This document shows positions 15,144-24,390 of a stretch of DNA of 64,000 bases, in pieces. How positions within the stretch are numbered: position 1 is the stretch's first letter; every line of letters begins with the position of its first letter. Under the pieces are notes generated by a model. That model was not told the origin of the DNA. It was given only the letters and a program-made list of their open reading frames with translations, and ran no database searches. Location of the stretch: positions 1 through 64,000 of the forward strand of contig JAUXXJ010000051.1 of NCBI GenBank assembly GCA_030681195.1, in the 5' to 3' direction. Both the position numbers and the translations under genes were made by a program. This DNA comes from Rhodocyclaceae bacterium. Lineage in GTDB: Bacteria > Pseudomonadota > Gammaproteobacteria > Burkholderiales > Rhodocyclaceae.

Positions 15144-15731
15144 ATGCTGAACCGCGCCCTGGCCATCATCCACGACGAGCACCGCGCCTTGAGCGCCGTG
15201 CTGCATGGCTTGCGTTTTCTCGTTCGTGACATGCGGGAAAAGCATGTCGCGCCAGACTTCAAGCTGCTGTGGGCAATGATTTACTACATGGAGGCATTCT
15301 CCGAGCGCCTGCACAACCCGCGCGAAGATGCCTACTTATTCACTGCGCTCAAGACCCGCACGCACGAGGCCGATGAGATCATCGCCACACTGGAGCGCCA
15401 GCATGTCGAAGGCGGGGAGCATGTCCGCCAACTGGAACTTGCGCTGGGACAATTGGAGGCCGGCATCACGGGCGCACTTGAAAAGTTTTCAGCAGCCGCT
15501 GACCGACTGACCGAGGAAGCTTGGGATCACATGAGTCTTGAAGAAAAGCTCGTGATTCCACTGGCCAAAAAACACCTGACGACGGAAGACTGGATCACCA
15601 TTGGCGAAGCCTTCAGCGAAAACGGCGATCCGCGCTTCGGGCCAAAGCCGGATCATGAGTTCCGCGATCTCTTTACCCGCATCGTGAATCTGGCCCCCCC
15701 GCCAATCGGTGTGGGACCGGCTCGCGACTAG
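15144..15731 (+). CDS. hemerythrin-domain protein
   Basis: A 195-residue protein with hemerythrin helices: IHDEHRALSAVLHG, ERLHNPREDAYLF (HxxxED), QHVEGGEHVRQLE and LEEKLVIPLAKKHL, which supply the diiron ligands of this divergent branch (DUF/HHE type found beside usp genes). Start is the ATG at 15144, 7 bp after usp; an upstream frame is the usp gene read in another frame. O2 or NO binding under micro-oxic conditions is inferred from the FNR-controlled position. A bidirectional terminator follows. Confidence 0.82.
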   Translation: MLNRALAIIHDEHRALSAVLHGLRFLVRDMREKHVAPDFKLLWAMIYYMEAFSERLHNPREDAYLFTALKTRTHEADEIIATLERQHVEGGEHVRQLELALGQLEAGITGALEKFSAAADRLTEEAWDHMSLEEKLVIPLAKKHLTTEDWITIGEAFSENGDPRFGPKPDHEFRDLFTRIVNLAPPPIGVGPARD

Positions 15732-15742
15732 CTTCAGAAAGC

Positions 15743-15781
15743 AAAAAGGGGCAACCTGCCTAACGGCAGATTGCCCCTTTT
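15743..15781. terminator. bidirectional intrinsic terminator
   Basis: A hairpin with arms GGGGCAA...TTGCCCC plus an inner CTGCC/GGCAG stem, flanked by A5 and T4, lies between the convergent hemerythrin and DUF3149 genes. Confidence 0.8.
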
Positions 15782-15801
15782 CGTAACGCGCGCCGGATCG
15801 C

Positions 15802-15948
15802 TTACTGCTTCTGGGCGTTCTTGGCATCTTCTTCCATCTTCTTCTTGGCATATCCATAAATAAACACCACGAAGAAGGCAGAGAAAGCCACCGTGAAAAC
15901 GCTGAGCAGACCGATATCGGAAGTAAACAACAGTTTGATTGCATCCAT
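15802..15948 (-). CDS. small membrane protein, DUF3149-like
   Basis: A 48-residue protein: a short N-terminal helix (MDAIKLLFTSDIGLLS), one membrane segment (VFTVAFSAFFVVFIYGY) and a charged tail (AKKKMEEDAKNAQKQ). This matches small DUF3149-type proteins found near cbb3 oxidase genes in betaproteobacteria; function unknown. GGAGATG precedes the ATG. It lies 30 bp after the ccoH gene and is likely the last gene of the ccoG-ccoH unit. Confidence 0.7.
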   Translation of the reverse strand: MDAIKLLFTSDIGLLSVFTVAFSAFFVVFIYGYAKKKMEEDAKNAQKQ

Positions 15949-15978
15949 CTTTACATCTCCCCTAGTTGATTAAAGCAA

Positions 15979-16512
15979 CTACGACTGCGGCTTGGCAGAA
16001 TCTCCTCCACCGATCACCGTTTCATTTGCGGCCGGCAGCATCATGCTGCCCATCAGCCGCCAATCTTTGGCTTCATCCTCGATCATCACCAACCAGTGTC
16101 CCGAAGCGGGCAACAGCATTTCGCCAGAATAAACACCTCCCTCGGACTTGAGCACGAGGATGCGATCCAAACCAGCCCGCGTCGGATGCGACAACATGAC
16201 CCTCAGTGCGGGAGGCGGATTGAATTGCTCGTTTCCGCTTAACCGTACCCTCATTTTCTCTCTGGACAAACTGACGCCGGCGGCAACGCCCAGAGATTCG
16301 GCACGTTCGCTGCGGGCCAGCGTTTCGGCAACTGCCAGCCCTTTCTGGTAATAATCATCCGTGACCAGTCCATCACTCGTGGTTACTGCCAGCCAGGCGG
16401 TGACCAGGCCGGCAATAATCACAATGAAAGGACCGGCCATCAGCAGCCACGGCCATGGCTCACGATACCAGGGGTTTAAGGGCTGCTTGCTCATCACGCT
16501 AGTTGCGGTCAT
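15979..16512 (-). CDS. ccoH: FixH/CcoH family cbb3 oxidase assembly protein
   Basis: A 177-residue protein with one N-terminal membrane helix (WPWLLMAGPFIVIIAGLVTAWLAV) followed by the FixH hallmark DGLVTDDYYQKGLAV and a periplasmic beta domain. FixH/CcoH stabilises the assembling cbb3 oxidase. It is 11 bp after ccoG. The first ATG (16512) has GAGA upstream; Met7 is an alternative. Confidence 0.9.
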   Translation of the reverse strand: MTATSVMSKQPLNPWYREPWPWLLMAGPFIVIIAGLVTAWLAVTTSDGLVTDDYYQKGLAVAETLARSERAESLGVAAGVSLSREKMRVRLSGNEQFNPPPALRVMLSHPTRAGLDRILVLKSEGGVYSGEMLLPASGHWLVMIEDEAKDWRLMGSMMLPAANETVIGGGDSAKPQS

Positions 16513-16523
16513 CTATGTCTCTT

Positions 16524-17939
16524 TCATGGCATCAGGAAAGTGGCCTTTTCATGCACGGCCAGGTTGGGATTATTTTCCGCCTTGACATCAAAGAAGATCG
16601 TATGTGATCCCTTCTTGGCGGCCTCGGGTGGTACTCGGACGGCGACGTTAAAGCTCTTCGATGCGGCTGGTGTGACCTCGACTTCGGTTTCACCTTCCAT
16701 CTTGATATTGTCAAGACCACTGACTGTCACGACATAGCGATGGGCCTGTTCCGTGACGTTCATGACCTGCAGGCGATAGACGTTCTCGATCAGGCCGCCC
16801 TCCACTTCACGCGCCAGAATGGCACGGTCGCGGATGACATTAACCCGCAGGTCAGCCTTGTGGGCCAGCCCCCAGATCAAGGCCAGCGTAATGCCGACCA
16901 GGATCACGGTATAAATGATGATGCGCGGACGAGCAATATGGCCGAGGATGTCCTGCCAGCCCCAGTGTTGAGCCAAGGCATTTTCTGTGGTGTAACGAAT
17001 CAGCCCCTTCGGGTATTTCATCTGCGCCATCACATCGTCGCACACATCGATGCAGGCAGCACAGCCGATACACTCGTACTGCAAGCCATTACGAATGTCA
17101 ATACCGGTTGGGCATACTTGAACACACAGGCTGCAGTCGATGCAATCCCCCTTCCCGATACTCTTCGGATCGACCCCCTTCTTGCGCTGACCACGCGGCT
17201 CGCCACGCTCAGGATCGTAGGTAATCACCAGCGTGTCGGGGTCAAACATGACACCCTGAAAACGAGCATAGGGACACATGTACAGACATACCTGCTCGCG
17301 CAGGTGGCCTGCAAACGCATAAGTAAAGGCACCGTAAAAGAAGATCCAGAAAGTTTCCCAAGGACCCAATTCCCATGCCCAGAACGAGGCCCATAATTCC
17401 GTCGCCGGCGTGAAGTAGGCAACCAGGGTAAAGCCGGTCCAGAGGGACAACAAGGCCCAAGCGCCATATTTCATCGTACGCAGGCTCATCTTGCGGGCAT
17501 CGTTCGGGGCCTTGTCCAGCTTAATGCGGGCACTGCGATCGCCCTCGATCTTGGCTTCGATCCAGAGGAAAATTTCGGTATAGACGGTTTGCGGGCAGGC
17601 ATAGCCGCACCATAAGCGGCCGGCAACTGCAGTAAACAGGAACAAGGCGTACGCTGAAATGATCAGGATGATGGCCAGGTAGAACACATCCTGCGGCCAG
17701 AGCACTAGACCAAAAATATAGAACTTGCGATGAACGAGATCGAAAAGTACGGCCTGTCGGTCATTCCATTGCAACCAGGGCAAGCCGTAATACAACGCTT
17801 GCGTAAACCAGACAAAGATCCAGCGCCAGCTGGAGAAAATGCCAGCGACCGTACGCGGATGAATCTTGACGCGGGATTTATAAAGGGTAACTAACTGTTC
17901 TGAACCCGTGTCGGTTTCAGTTTTCGGGGATTGGCTCAT
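16524..17939 (-). CDS. ccoG: cytochrome c oxidase accessory protein CcoG (FixG)
   Basis: A 471-residue membrane ferredoxin: four to five membrane helices in the first 220 residues, with CGYACPQTVYTE on the way; two 4Fe-4S clusters from CIDCSLCVQVCPTGID and CIGCAACIDVCDDVM; and a C-terminal Ig-like FixG domain. CcoG reduces copper(II) during copper delivery to cbb3 oxidase. It lies downstream of ccoNOQP, separated by a hairpin, and upstream of ccoH. Confidence 0.94.
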   Translation of the reverse strand: MSQSPKTETDTGSEQLVTLYKSRVKIHPRTVAGIFSSWRWIFVWFTQALYYGLPWLQWNDRQAVLFDLVHRKFYIFGLVLWPQDVFYLAIILIISAYALFLFTAVAGRLWCGYACPQTVYTEIFLWIEAKIEGDRSARIKLDKAPNDARKMSLRTMKYGAWALLSLWTGFTLVAYFTPATELWASFWAWELGPWETFWIFFYGAFTYAFAGHLREQVCLYMCPYARFQGVMFDPDTLVITYDPERGEPRGQRKKGVDPKSIGKGDCIDCSLCVQVCPTGIDIRNGLQYECIGCAACIDVCDDVMAQMKYPKGLIRYTTENALAQHWGWQDILGHIARPRIIIYTVILVGITLALIWGLAHKADLRVNVIRDRAILAREVEGGLIENVYRLQVMNVTEQAHRYVVTVSGLDNIKMEGETEVEVTPAASKSFNVAVRVPPEAAKKGSHTIFFDVKAENNPNLAVHEKATFLMP

Positions 17940-18079
17940 GGTCTGGACTTCTTCAAGGGTTATTAGTCTGCTTAATTTGCAAGTGACGCCATCTTACTTG
18001 TGATGACGGACAACCCCCTGTTACTGTCCATCCAATCCCACCTGAATCGCTGTCGCGACTCCCTCACAGGTGGCAAAGC

Positions 18080-18104
18080 CTCCCGATCCTTGATGGATCG
18101 GGAG
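18080..18104. terminator. hairpin between ccoP and ccoG
   Basis: A 10-bp stem CTCCCGATCC / GGATCGGGAG with a five-base loop lies 18 bp after the ccoP stop. The T run follows on the plus strand only; on the minus strand, the direction of both genes, only CTTTG follows, so termination there may be partial. The remaining gap (17940-18079) shows nothing else. Confidence 0.55.
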
Positions 18105-18121
18105 TTTTGTTACTCAAACCA

Positions 18122-19129
18122 TTATTGCTTCTGTTCAGCTGCCGGTGCGGCCTCAGCTGCAGGCGCATCCGCGGGGGGGGCCTCAACCGCCGCCGGTGCG
18201 GCGACTTCAGGCGGAACACCACCACCCAAGCCCCAAACATAGGCCGTCAGCAGATGGATCTTGGCTTCGCCAAGGAACTCGCCAAATGGAGGCATTTGGT
18301 TCTGAACGCCCTTGGTGACGATTTCGATCATCTTGGCCTCGGACGAACCGTGCAGCCAGATCTTATCCGTCAGGTTCGGGTAGCCAGCAGCTTGCATACC
18401 CTTGCCATCGGCCTGGTGACATGCGGCACACGCTTGCGGGTACAGTTCTGCGCCACGCTGGACACGGGCGGAATCAGCGGTCAGACCTGACAGGGAACGG
18501 ACATAATGAACGACATCCTTGACCTGTTCGCCATCCATGTCTGGCTTGGTACCCATCGGGGTCATGATGCCCATGCGGCCATTCACAAGGGTTTCCTTGA
18601 TCTTCTCGGGCGTACCACCCCAGAGCCAGTCGCCATCCTTCAGGTTCGGGAAGCTGGTGGTACCACCGGCGTCACCGCCGTGGCACTGCGCACAGTAGGT
18701 CTGGAACAGACGGCCACCCATTTCCTTGGCCTCCTGATTCTTGGCCACCGTCATCACGTCCTGCTTGAGGAACTGGTTGAACTTAGGACCATACTGGGCT
18801 TCGGCTGCCTTCATTTCTGCATCGTACTGACCGCGCATCGTCCAGCCGAAGCTACCGCTCACGTTGCCAAGGCCTGGATACAGCGCCAAGTAGACCAAGG
18901 AGAAGAGTACGGTAAGGTAAAACATCCAGCGCCACCAGTTGGGCAACGGGTTGCTGTACTCCTCAAGGGTTTCATCCCACTTGTGGCCGGTCACTTCGCC
19001 GGGATTGAACTTCACCGATCCCTGTATCCACAAAAACCAGGCACACCAGAGAATGCTGACCAGAACAAGACCAATGACGAACATGTTCCAGAAGCCACTA
19101 ACGAAATCGCTCGTATTATTGAAATCCAT
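18122..19129 (-). CDS. ccoP: cbb3-type cytochrome c oxidase subunit III
   Basis: A 335-residue diheme subunit: two N-terminal membrane helices (residues about 10-32 and 68-85), the FWDETLEEYSNPLPNWW-type signature (KWDETLEEYSNPLPNWWRWM), and two heme motifs CAQCH (near 147) and CAACH (near 235). It passes electrons from soluble cytochromes to CcoN. The C-terminus ends in an Ala/Pro/Glu-rich tail of about 35 residues (PPEVAAPAAVEAPPADAPA) that is dispensable-looking and low complexity. AAAGGAA precedes the ATG. Confidence 0.95.
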   Translation of the reverse strand: MDFNNTSDFVSGFWNMFVIGLVLVSILWCAWFLWIQGSVKFNPGEVTGHKWDETLEEYSNPLPNWWRWMFYLTVLFSLVYLALYPGLGNVSGSFGWTMRGQYDAEMKAAEAQYGPKFNQFLKQDVMTVAKNQEAKEMGGRLFQTYCAQCHGGDAGGTTSFPNLKDGDWLWGGTPEKIKETLVNGRMGIMTPMGTKPDMDGEQVKDVVHYVRSLSGLTADSARVQRGAELYPQACAACHQADGKGMQAAGYPNLTDKIWLHGSSEAKMIEIVTKGVQNQMPPFGEFLGEAKIHLLTAYVWGLGGGVPPEVAAPAAVEAPPADAPAAEAAPAAEQKQ

Positions 19130-19148
19130 AACGAATTCCTTTCTTTAT

Positions 19149-19319
19149 CTATTGACCAACTTTGCCGCCGCGTTTGACTTCGTCGTCTTCACCCACTGCG
19201 AGTAAAGCCGCTTCGTCAAACGCCTGCTTGCGCTTACCGGAGTAAGCCCACACCACGATGGCTATAAATGCCACGAAAAGCATCACGGTGGCGATGGCGC
19301 GCAGGTCGTTGATGTCCAT
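19149..19319 (-). CDS. ccoQ: cbb3-type oxidase subunit IV
   Basis: A 56-residue protein with one membrane helix (IATVMLFVAFIAIVVWAYSG) and a polar tail (KRKQAFDEAALLAVGEDDE) as in CcoQ/FixQ, which stabilises the CcoNO-CcoP complex. It sits between ccoO and ccoP, five bases after ccoO. Confidence 0.9.
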   Translation of the reverse strand: MDINDLRAIATVMLFVAFIAIVVWAYSGKRKQAFDEAALLAVGEDDEVKRGGKVGQ

Positions 19320-19324
19320 GTCGC

Positions 19325-19948
19325 TTAACGTGACTGCTTGAGTGCAGTGCCAAGACCTTGCAGGTAGGCAACCACAGCATCCACTTCGGTCTTGCCTTCC
19401 AGCGCCTTGGGTGCGTCGGCGATTTCCTGCTCGCTATAGCCCTTGAGGTTGGACCCGAAGACCTTGTTCAGCGCCGCCATCTTGGCGCCGATACTCGGGT
19501 CGTTGAGCGGGCGATCCAGCCAGTAATAGGCTGGCATGTTCGACTCGGGCACGACATCGCGCGGGTTCAGCAGGTGGATCTTGTGCCACTGATCGGAGTA
19601 ACGGCCTCCGACGCGGGCCAGATCCGGGCCAGTACGCTTGGAGCCCCACTGGAACGGGTGATCATAGACAAACTCACCCGCCACCGAGTAGTGGCCATAG
19701 CGCTCGGTCTCGGCACGGAAGGGACGAATCATCTGCGAGTGGCAGTTGTAGCAGCCTTCGCGGATGTAGATGTCCCGTCCGGCCAACTGCAAGGCACCAT
19801 AGGGTTTCACCTGCTCATTCACCGGCGTCGTGGTCGACTTCTGGAAGAACAACGGCACGATTTCCACCAGGCCGCCCCAGATCACCGCAAACAGGGTCAT
19901 GACGATCAGCAGGGTATTACTTGATTCAACTTTTTCTTGCGTCAACAT
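19325..19948 (-). CDS. ccoO: cbb3-type cytochrome c oxidase subunit II
   Basis: A 207-residue monoheme subunit with one N-terminal membrane helix ([25 protein letters not shown]) and the [15 protein letters not shown] heme region typical of CcoO. Length is usual. GGGAGA precedes the ATG. It lies 21 bp after ccoN. Confidence 0.96.
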   Translation of the reverse strand: MLTQEKVESSNTLLIVMTLFAVIWGGLVEIVPLFFQKSTTTPVNEQVKPYGALQLAGRDIYIREGCYNCHSQMIRPFRAETERYGHYSVAGEFVYDHPFQWGSKRTGPDLARVGGRYSDQWHKIHLLNPRDVVPESNMPAYYWLDRPLNDPSIGAKMAALNKVFGSNLKGYSEQEIADAPKALEGKTEVDAVVAYLQGLGTALKQSR

Positions 19949-19969
19949 GATGTGTTATCTCCCTAGCGA

Positions 19970-21394
19970 TCAGTGAGCGTGCGCGGGTTCGAGGACTTTA
20001 GCGTCATCGACCGCACGACCACTACCGATTGTCTTGAACATGTTGTAGGCCATCAGCAGCATACCGGTCAGGAACAACACACCGCCAATCACGCGGATGG
20101 TCCAGAACGGATAAGAGGCCTTGACTGACTCGACGAACGCATAGGTCAGCGTGCCGTCGGCGTTGGTGGCACGCCACATCAGGCCCTGCATCACGCCGGA
20201 GATCCACAGTGCGGCGATGTAGAGCACGGTGCCGAGGGTCGCCAGCCAGAAATGCACGTTGATCAGCTTGGTCGAATACATCTCGCTCTTGCCGAACAGG
20301 CGCGGGATCAGGTAGTAGATCGCACCGATCGAGATCATCGCCACCCAACCCAAGGCGCCGGAGTGCACGTGACCAACGGTCCAGTCAGTGTAGTGCGACA
20401 ACGCATTCACGGTCTTGATCGCCATCATCGGGCCTTCAAAGGTCGACATGCCGTAGAAGGACAGCGAGGTGATCATGAACTTGAGGATCGGATCGTCACG
20501 CAGCTTGTGCCAGGCGCCCGACAGGGTCATGATGCCGTTGATCATGCCACCCCAACTCGGTGCCAGCAGAATCAGCGAGAAGAGCATCCCGATGGAGGAG
20601 GTCCAATCCGGCAACGCGGTGTAATGCAGATGGTGCGGACCGGCCCACATGTAGGTAAAGATCAGTGCCCAGAAGTGCACCACCGACAGGCGGTAGGAAT
20701 ACACCGGACGGCCAGCCTGCTTCGGCACGAAGTAGTACATCATGCCAAGGAAGCCCGCCGTCAGGAAGAAGCCCACGGCGTTGTGACCATACCACCACTG
20801 GATCATCGCATCCTGCACGCCCGAGTAGGCGGAGTAAGACTTGAAGAAGTCGACCGGGATGGCCGCACTATTGACCAGATGCAGCAGGGCAACAGCGATG
20901 ATCATCGCGCCGAAGAACCAGTTGGACACGTAAATGTGTTTGGTCTTGCGGGTACCAATGGTACCGAAGAAGACGATCGCATAGGAGACCCAGACGACGG
21001 TAATCAGAATGTCAATCGGCCACTCGAGCTCGGCGTACTCCTTGCCAGAGGTGAAACCCAGCGGCAGAGAGAGCGCGGCGAGAACAATGACCAACTGCCA
21101 ACCCCAGAAGGTGAAACTGGCCAACTTGGGGAGGAATAGCGAGGTATGGTTGGTCCGCTGGACCGAGTAGTAGGAGGTGGCGAACAACGCGCAACCGCCG
21201 AAAGCGAAAATTACTGCGTTAGTGTGCAGTGGCCGGAGCCTTCCGTACGACAGAAACTCGATGACGTTCAGTTCAGGCCAGACCAGTTGGGCGGCAATGA
21301 TAACGCCGACCAACATGCCGACAATGCCCCAAATTACGGTCATCACGGCGAACTGGCGCACGACTTTGTAGTTGTAAGTCGCTTGCGATTGCAT
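19970..21394 (-). CDS. ccoN: cbb3-type cytochrome c oxidase subunit I
   Basis: A 474-residue, twelve-helix catalytic subunit of the high-affinity proton-pumping oxidase. Conserved His ligands are seen in [34 protein letters not shown] and [17 protein letters not shown], and the crosslinked Tyr in [11 protein letters not shown]-type context. The ATG at 21394 is preferred to a GTG twelve bases upstream because GGGGTG lies nine bases before it. It heads ccoNOQP; an FNR-type dyad is about 120 bp upstream. Confidence 0.95.
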   Translation of the reverse strand: MQSQATYNYKVVRQFAVMTVIWGIVGMLVGVIIAAQLVWPELNVIEFLSYGRLRPLHTNAVIFAFGGCALFATSYYSVQRTNHTSLFLPKLASFTFWGWQLVIVLAALSLPLGFTSGKEYAELEWPIDILITVVWVSYAIVFFGTIGTRKTKHIYVSNWFFGAMIIAVALLHLVNSAAIPVDFFKSYSAYSGVQDAMIQWWYGHNAVGFFLTAGFLGMMYYFVPKQAGRPVYSYRLSVVHFWALIFTYMWAGPHHLHYTALPDWTSSIGMLFSLILLAPSWGGMINGIMTLSGAWHKLRDDPILKFMITSLSFYGMSTFEGPMMAIKTVNALSHYTDWTVGHVHSGALGWVAMISIGAIYYLIPRLFGKSEMYSTKLINVHFWLATLGTVLYIAALWISGVMQGLMWRATNADGTLTYAFVESVKASYPFWTIRVIGGVLFLTGMLLMAYNMFKTIGSGRAVDDAKVLEPAHAH

Positions 21395-21508
21395 GATGGT
21401 TTTCACCCCTTTTTCACATTAATATTAAAAAGTCAGAAAAACTTCTCGAACCTCCGCGTGTCTCCCCGGAGTCAGCGGCGCAGGATACCCATCTCAGGGT
21501 GCGGCATT

Positions 21509-21522
21509 TTGACCCAGGTCAA
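21509..21522. promoter_or_regulatory. FNR/Anr-type site before ccoN
   Basis: TTGACCCAGGTCAA is a perfect dyad with one change per half-site from TTGAT-N4-ATCAA. It is centred about 121 bp before the ccoN start. FNR/Anr control of ccoNOQP is well known in proteobacteria. Confidence 0.65.
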
Positions 21523-21586
21523 CTATGGTGCATTGCAGAATATTCTATGCATAAATACATTTAGTTTATTGTGATTGTTTTTGGCG

Positions 21587-21614
21587 AAAAAAAAGGGTGC
21601 GCCTTCGCGCACCC
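21587..21614 (-). terminator. intrinsic terminator after ccoS
   Basis: An 8-bp stem GGGTGCGC / GCGCACCC with loop CTTC on the plus strand is followed, on the minus strand, by eight Ts. It ends the ccoI-ccoS transcript before ccoN. Confidence 0.85.
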
Positions 21615-21714
21615 CCAACCCCAACAGAGAGACTAACCACTTAAACGGGTCAGGATTAGATTAACCGGTTTGAGTGAACGGCGCGAATTTTGTCTGTTCG
21701 ATTACCCTGGGGCA

Positions 21715-21728
21715 TTGATCTGGGTCAA
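21715..21728. promoter_or_regulatory. second FNR-like dyad downstream of ccoS
   Basis: TTGATCTGGGTCAA matches nine of ten consensus positions. It lies 18 bp after the ccoS stop and upstream of the terminator, so a transcript started here toward ccoN would meet that terminator. Its role is unclear. Confidence 0.45.
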
Positions 21729-21745
21729 CATCCGCGCTTATTCCC

Positions 21746-21943
21746 TTATTTCTTTATGGGATTCTCTGGTTGGGCTGGTTTTTCAGCGGGCGTTTCTGCA
21801 GCGCGATCATCATCCATCAAGAGACGATAGGCGGGTCCCTCAAGGTCTTCCATCTGCCCGCTCCGTAACGTCCACCAGAAAACCGCGCCAATCAGAAAAA
21901 CCAGCACCACTGAGACAGGAACGAGCAGATAAAGACTTTCCAT
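21746..21943 (-). CDS. ccoS: cbb3 oxidase maturation protein CcoS
   Basis: A 65-residue protein with one N-terminal membrane helix (LYLLVPVSVVLVFLIGAVFWW) and the following RSGQMEDLEGPAYRLLMDDD stretch typical of CcoS/FixS, needed for cofactor insertion into cbb3 oxidase. It starts 2 bp after ccoI. Confidence 0.93.
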   Translation of the reverse strand: MESLYLLVPVSVVLVFLIGAVFWWTLRSGQMEDLEGPAYRLLMDDDRAAETPAEKPAQPENPIKK

Positions 21944-21945
21944 GA

Positions 21946-24390
21946 TTACCGCACCTTGCGCTGCAGACGCAGCGCATTCAGGACAACAAACAAGGAACTG
22001 GCCGACATGCCGATGCCCGCCATCCAGGGCGTCACCCAGCCCACCATGGCCAAGGGGATGGCCGTGACATTGTAGATAAACGCCCAGAGCAGATTCTGGC
22101 GCATGATGCGCAAAGTACGGCGGGCCAGCGCCACACCGGCCACTAGGCGGGCCGGATCATCGGCCAACAGCACCACGTCGGCCTGACCGCGCGCCAGATC
22201 CGTCCCCCCGCCCATGGCCACCGACACATGCGCCTGCGCCAGCACGGGCGCATCATTCACGCCATCACCTACCATTGCAACGGTTTCACCACGCGCCTGG
22301 GCTTCCCGTAAATAGGCGTGCTTATCCTCGGGCGCCATGCCGCCACGATAATCTTTGACACCCAGTTCCCTGGCGACGGCCTCAACCGTCTGTGGTGCAT
22401 CGCCGGACAGTATGGTCAGCTTCACCCCTTGCCGGCACAGGCCTTCCAGCGCCGTTTTGACGCCGGGACGCAAGGCATCGGCAATGCGGAACCAGGCAAG
22501 CCAGCCGGCATTGTCGCCCAAGGCCACCACCGTATCGCCCGCAGCAAGCCATTCAGACATCTCGGCAGGCAAGGCTTCGCCATGCAATTGGGCGACAAAG
22601 GCTGGAACACCGATGCGGAGCGCGGTTTCCCCCTGCCAGGCTTCGATGCCCTGCCCGGTAATGGCTTTCAACCCCATGACCGCTGCCGTCTCGCCAGCGC
22701 CGACTTTTTCAAACAACGCACGGCCCAAGGGATGCTCCGAGGCCTGTTCAAGCGCACGCACCAGCGCAAAGCTCTTCACCTCATCAGAGCGCGCCGTAAA
22801 ACGGGCCGCAACCACGCTCGGGCGTCCTACCGTCAGCGTGCCGGTCTTGTCGAAAATCCAGTGGCTGGCCCGTGCCAGGGTTTCGATCGCATGCCCGCGC
22901 GTCACCAGCACCCCTTCGCGCGCCAGCGCACCCGTGGCCACAGTCAGCGCAGCAGGCGTCGCCAGCGACAGGGCGCACGGGCAACTCACCACCAGCACGG
23001 CCACGCAAATCCACAACACTTGAGTCGGATCGACATTCCACCAATAGATACCGGTTGCGAGTGCCAATCCCAGCAGCACCCAGACAAAGCGCATGGCAAT
23101 CCGATCCGCCATCTGCACGATGCCGGGCTTTTCAGCGGCGGCTTGCTCCATCAAGCGCCGGATCGAGGCCAGTCGCGTGGCCTCGCCCACGCGCGCCAAG
23201 CAGATCACCAACGGACTATCAACGTTTTGACTGCCCCCGGTAACCAGATCGCCACAACGCTTGGGCACGGGACGGCTTTCCCCGGTCAGCAGGGATTCGT
23301 CGCTCTTGCTCTCGCCGTCGATCACTTCACCGTCGCCGGGAATCGTTTCCCCCGGTTTGACGCGCACGATGTCACCAACCGCCAGATCGGCCACCGCAAC
23401 ACGCTCGCCTTCCGTCGCTGGCCATTGCGGCAAGCGCTCGGCAAAGGCCGGTAACGCCTTGGCCAGGGTTTCCACGCCACGCGCGGCCTTCTGGCGCGCC
23501 ATCATCTCCAGATAGCGCCCGGTCAACAGGAAAAACACGAACATCGTCACCGAGTCGAAATACACCTCGCCCGAAGCCGTCAGCGTCGCCCAGACACTCG
23601 CCAGGAAGGCACTGCCCATGCCGAGGGCTACCGGCACATCCATGCCAATACGGCGGAATTTCAAATCGCGCCAGGCATTGTTAAAAAATGGCGCGGAGGA
23701 ATAGAACATCACCGGCAGGGTCAAGATCAGGCTCGCCCAGCGCAGCAACTGCTCGACATCCATCGTCATCTCGCCATCCAGTGCCACATACACCGGGACG
23801 GCGTACATCATCACCTGCATCATGCCGAAGCCGGCGACAAACAGGCGCCATTGCGCGGTGCGTCGCTCCTTCTGCGCCAGTTGCTCGGAGCGCGTCACAT
23901 CATAGGGATGGGCGCGATAACCAATCGCCTGGATGGATTCGAGGATCGCCGAGAGCTTGGTGACACTCTCGTCCCAGCGCACCCGCGCACGCCGTGTGGC
24001 GTAATTGATATCAACGGCCGTCACGCCGGGCTGGCGGGCTATATGCGCCTCATTAAGCCAGACACAGGCCGCGCAGGTAATACCCTCCAGAATCAGGGCC
24101 GCCTCGCGTTCATGCTCCCCGACCGGCCGGACAAAGTTCTTCTGCACCTCGGGATGGTCGAACAGCCCCAGTTCCTGCAAAGCCAGAGGAATCGCCTCGC
24201 GCGGCGACTCCGGCAGCGCATCCCGATGTCTGTAATACTCCGTCAGCCCGTTTTCAACAATCGCCTGTGCAACCGCCTGACAGCCCGCACAGCACATTTC
24301 GCGCGGCGTACCCTCGATGTCAACCGGCAGATGCAAGTCCGCCGGGACAGGCAGGCCGCAGTGGTAACAGGAATGGGCATCATCACTCAA
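21946..24390 (-). CDS. ccoI: copper-exporting P-type ATPase CcoI (FixI)
   Basis: An 814-residue P1B ATPase that delivers copper to cbb3 oxidase. Seen in order: N-terminal Cys-rich segment (CYHCGLPVP, CCAGC), heavy-metal domain (GITCAACVWLNE), membrane helices, CPCALSLATPAAL metal motif, phosphorylation site DKTGTLT, and GDGVNDAP. The start is taken as TTG at 24390, which overlaps the upstream aldolase stop (TTGA) and has GGAG eight bases before; a longer frame to 24507 has no family support. The nucleotide-binding loop contains KVGAGETA from a copy of the 24-bp element. It is followed by ccoS. Confidence 0.93.
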   Translation of the reverse strand: MSDDAHSCYHCGLPVPADLHLPVDIEGTPREMCCAGCQAVAQAIVENGLTEYYRHRDALPESPREAIPLALQELGLFDHPEVQKNFVRPVGEHEREAALILEGITCAACVWLNEAHIARQPGVTAVDINYATRRARVRWDESVTKLSAILESIQAIGYRAHPYDVTRSEQLAQKERRTAQWRLFVAGFGMMQVMMYAVPVYVALDGEMTMDVEQLLRWASLILTLPVMFYSSAPFFNNAWRDLKFRRIGMDVPVALGMGSAFLASVWATLTASGEVYFDSVTMFVFFLLTGRYLEMMARQKAARGVETLAKALPAFAERLPQWPATEGERVAVADLAVGDIVRVKPGETIPGDGEVIDGESKSDESLLTGESRPVPKRCGDLVTGGSQNVDSPLVICLARVGEATRLASIRRLMEQAAAEKPGIVQMADRIAMRFVWVLLGLALATGIYWWNVDPTQVLWICVAVLVVSCPCALSLATPAALTVATGALAREGVLVTRGHAIETLARASHWIFDKTGTLTVGRPSVVAARFTARSDEVKSFALVRALEQASEHPLGRALFEKVGAGETAAVMGLKAITGQGIEAWQGETALRIGVPAFVAQLHGEALPAEMSEWLAAGDTVVALGDNAGWLAWFRIADALRPGVKTALEGLCRQGVKLTILSGDAPQTVEAVARELGVKDYRGGMAPEDKHAYLREAQARGETVAMVGDGVNDAPVLAQAHVSVAMGGGTDLARGQADVVLLADDPARLVAGVALARRTLRIMRQNLLWAFIYNVTAIPLAMVGWVTPWMAGIGMSASSLFVVLNALRLQRKVR
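22685..22708 (+). repeat. dispersed 24-bp element, copy 4
   Basis: GCCGTCTC variant, one change from the majority form, followed by a fifth T. Antisense within ccoI, encoding KVGAGETA between the SEHPLGRALFE motif and the following strand. Confidence 0.9.

Larger units (their letters stand above)
21395..21745. other. 351-bp ccoS-ccoN intergenic region
   Basis: No gene is supported here. Read in the direction of the genes it holds a possible FNR-like dyad, an intrinsic terminator for the ccoI-ccoS unit, a proximal FNR-like dyad and the ccoN leader. It is notably A/T-richer than its surroundings (for example 21541-21594). Confidence 0.7.
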
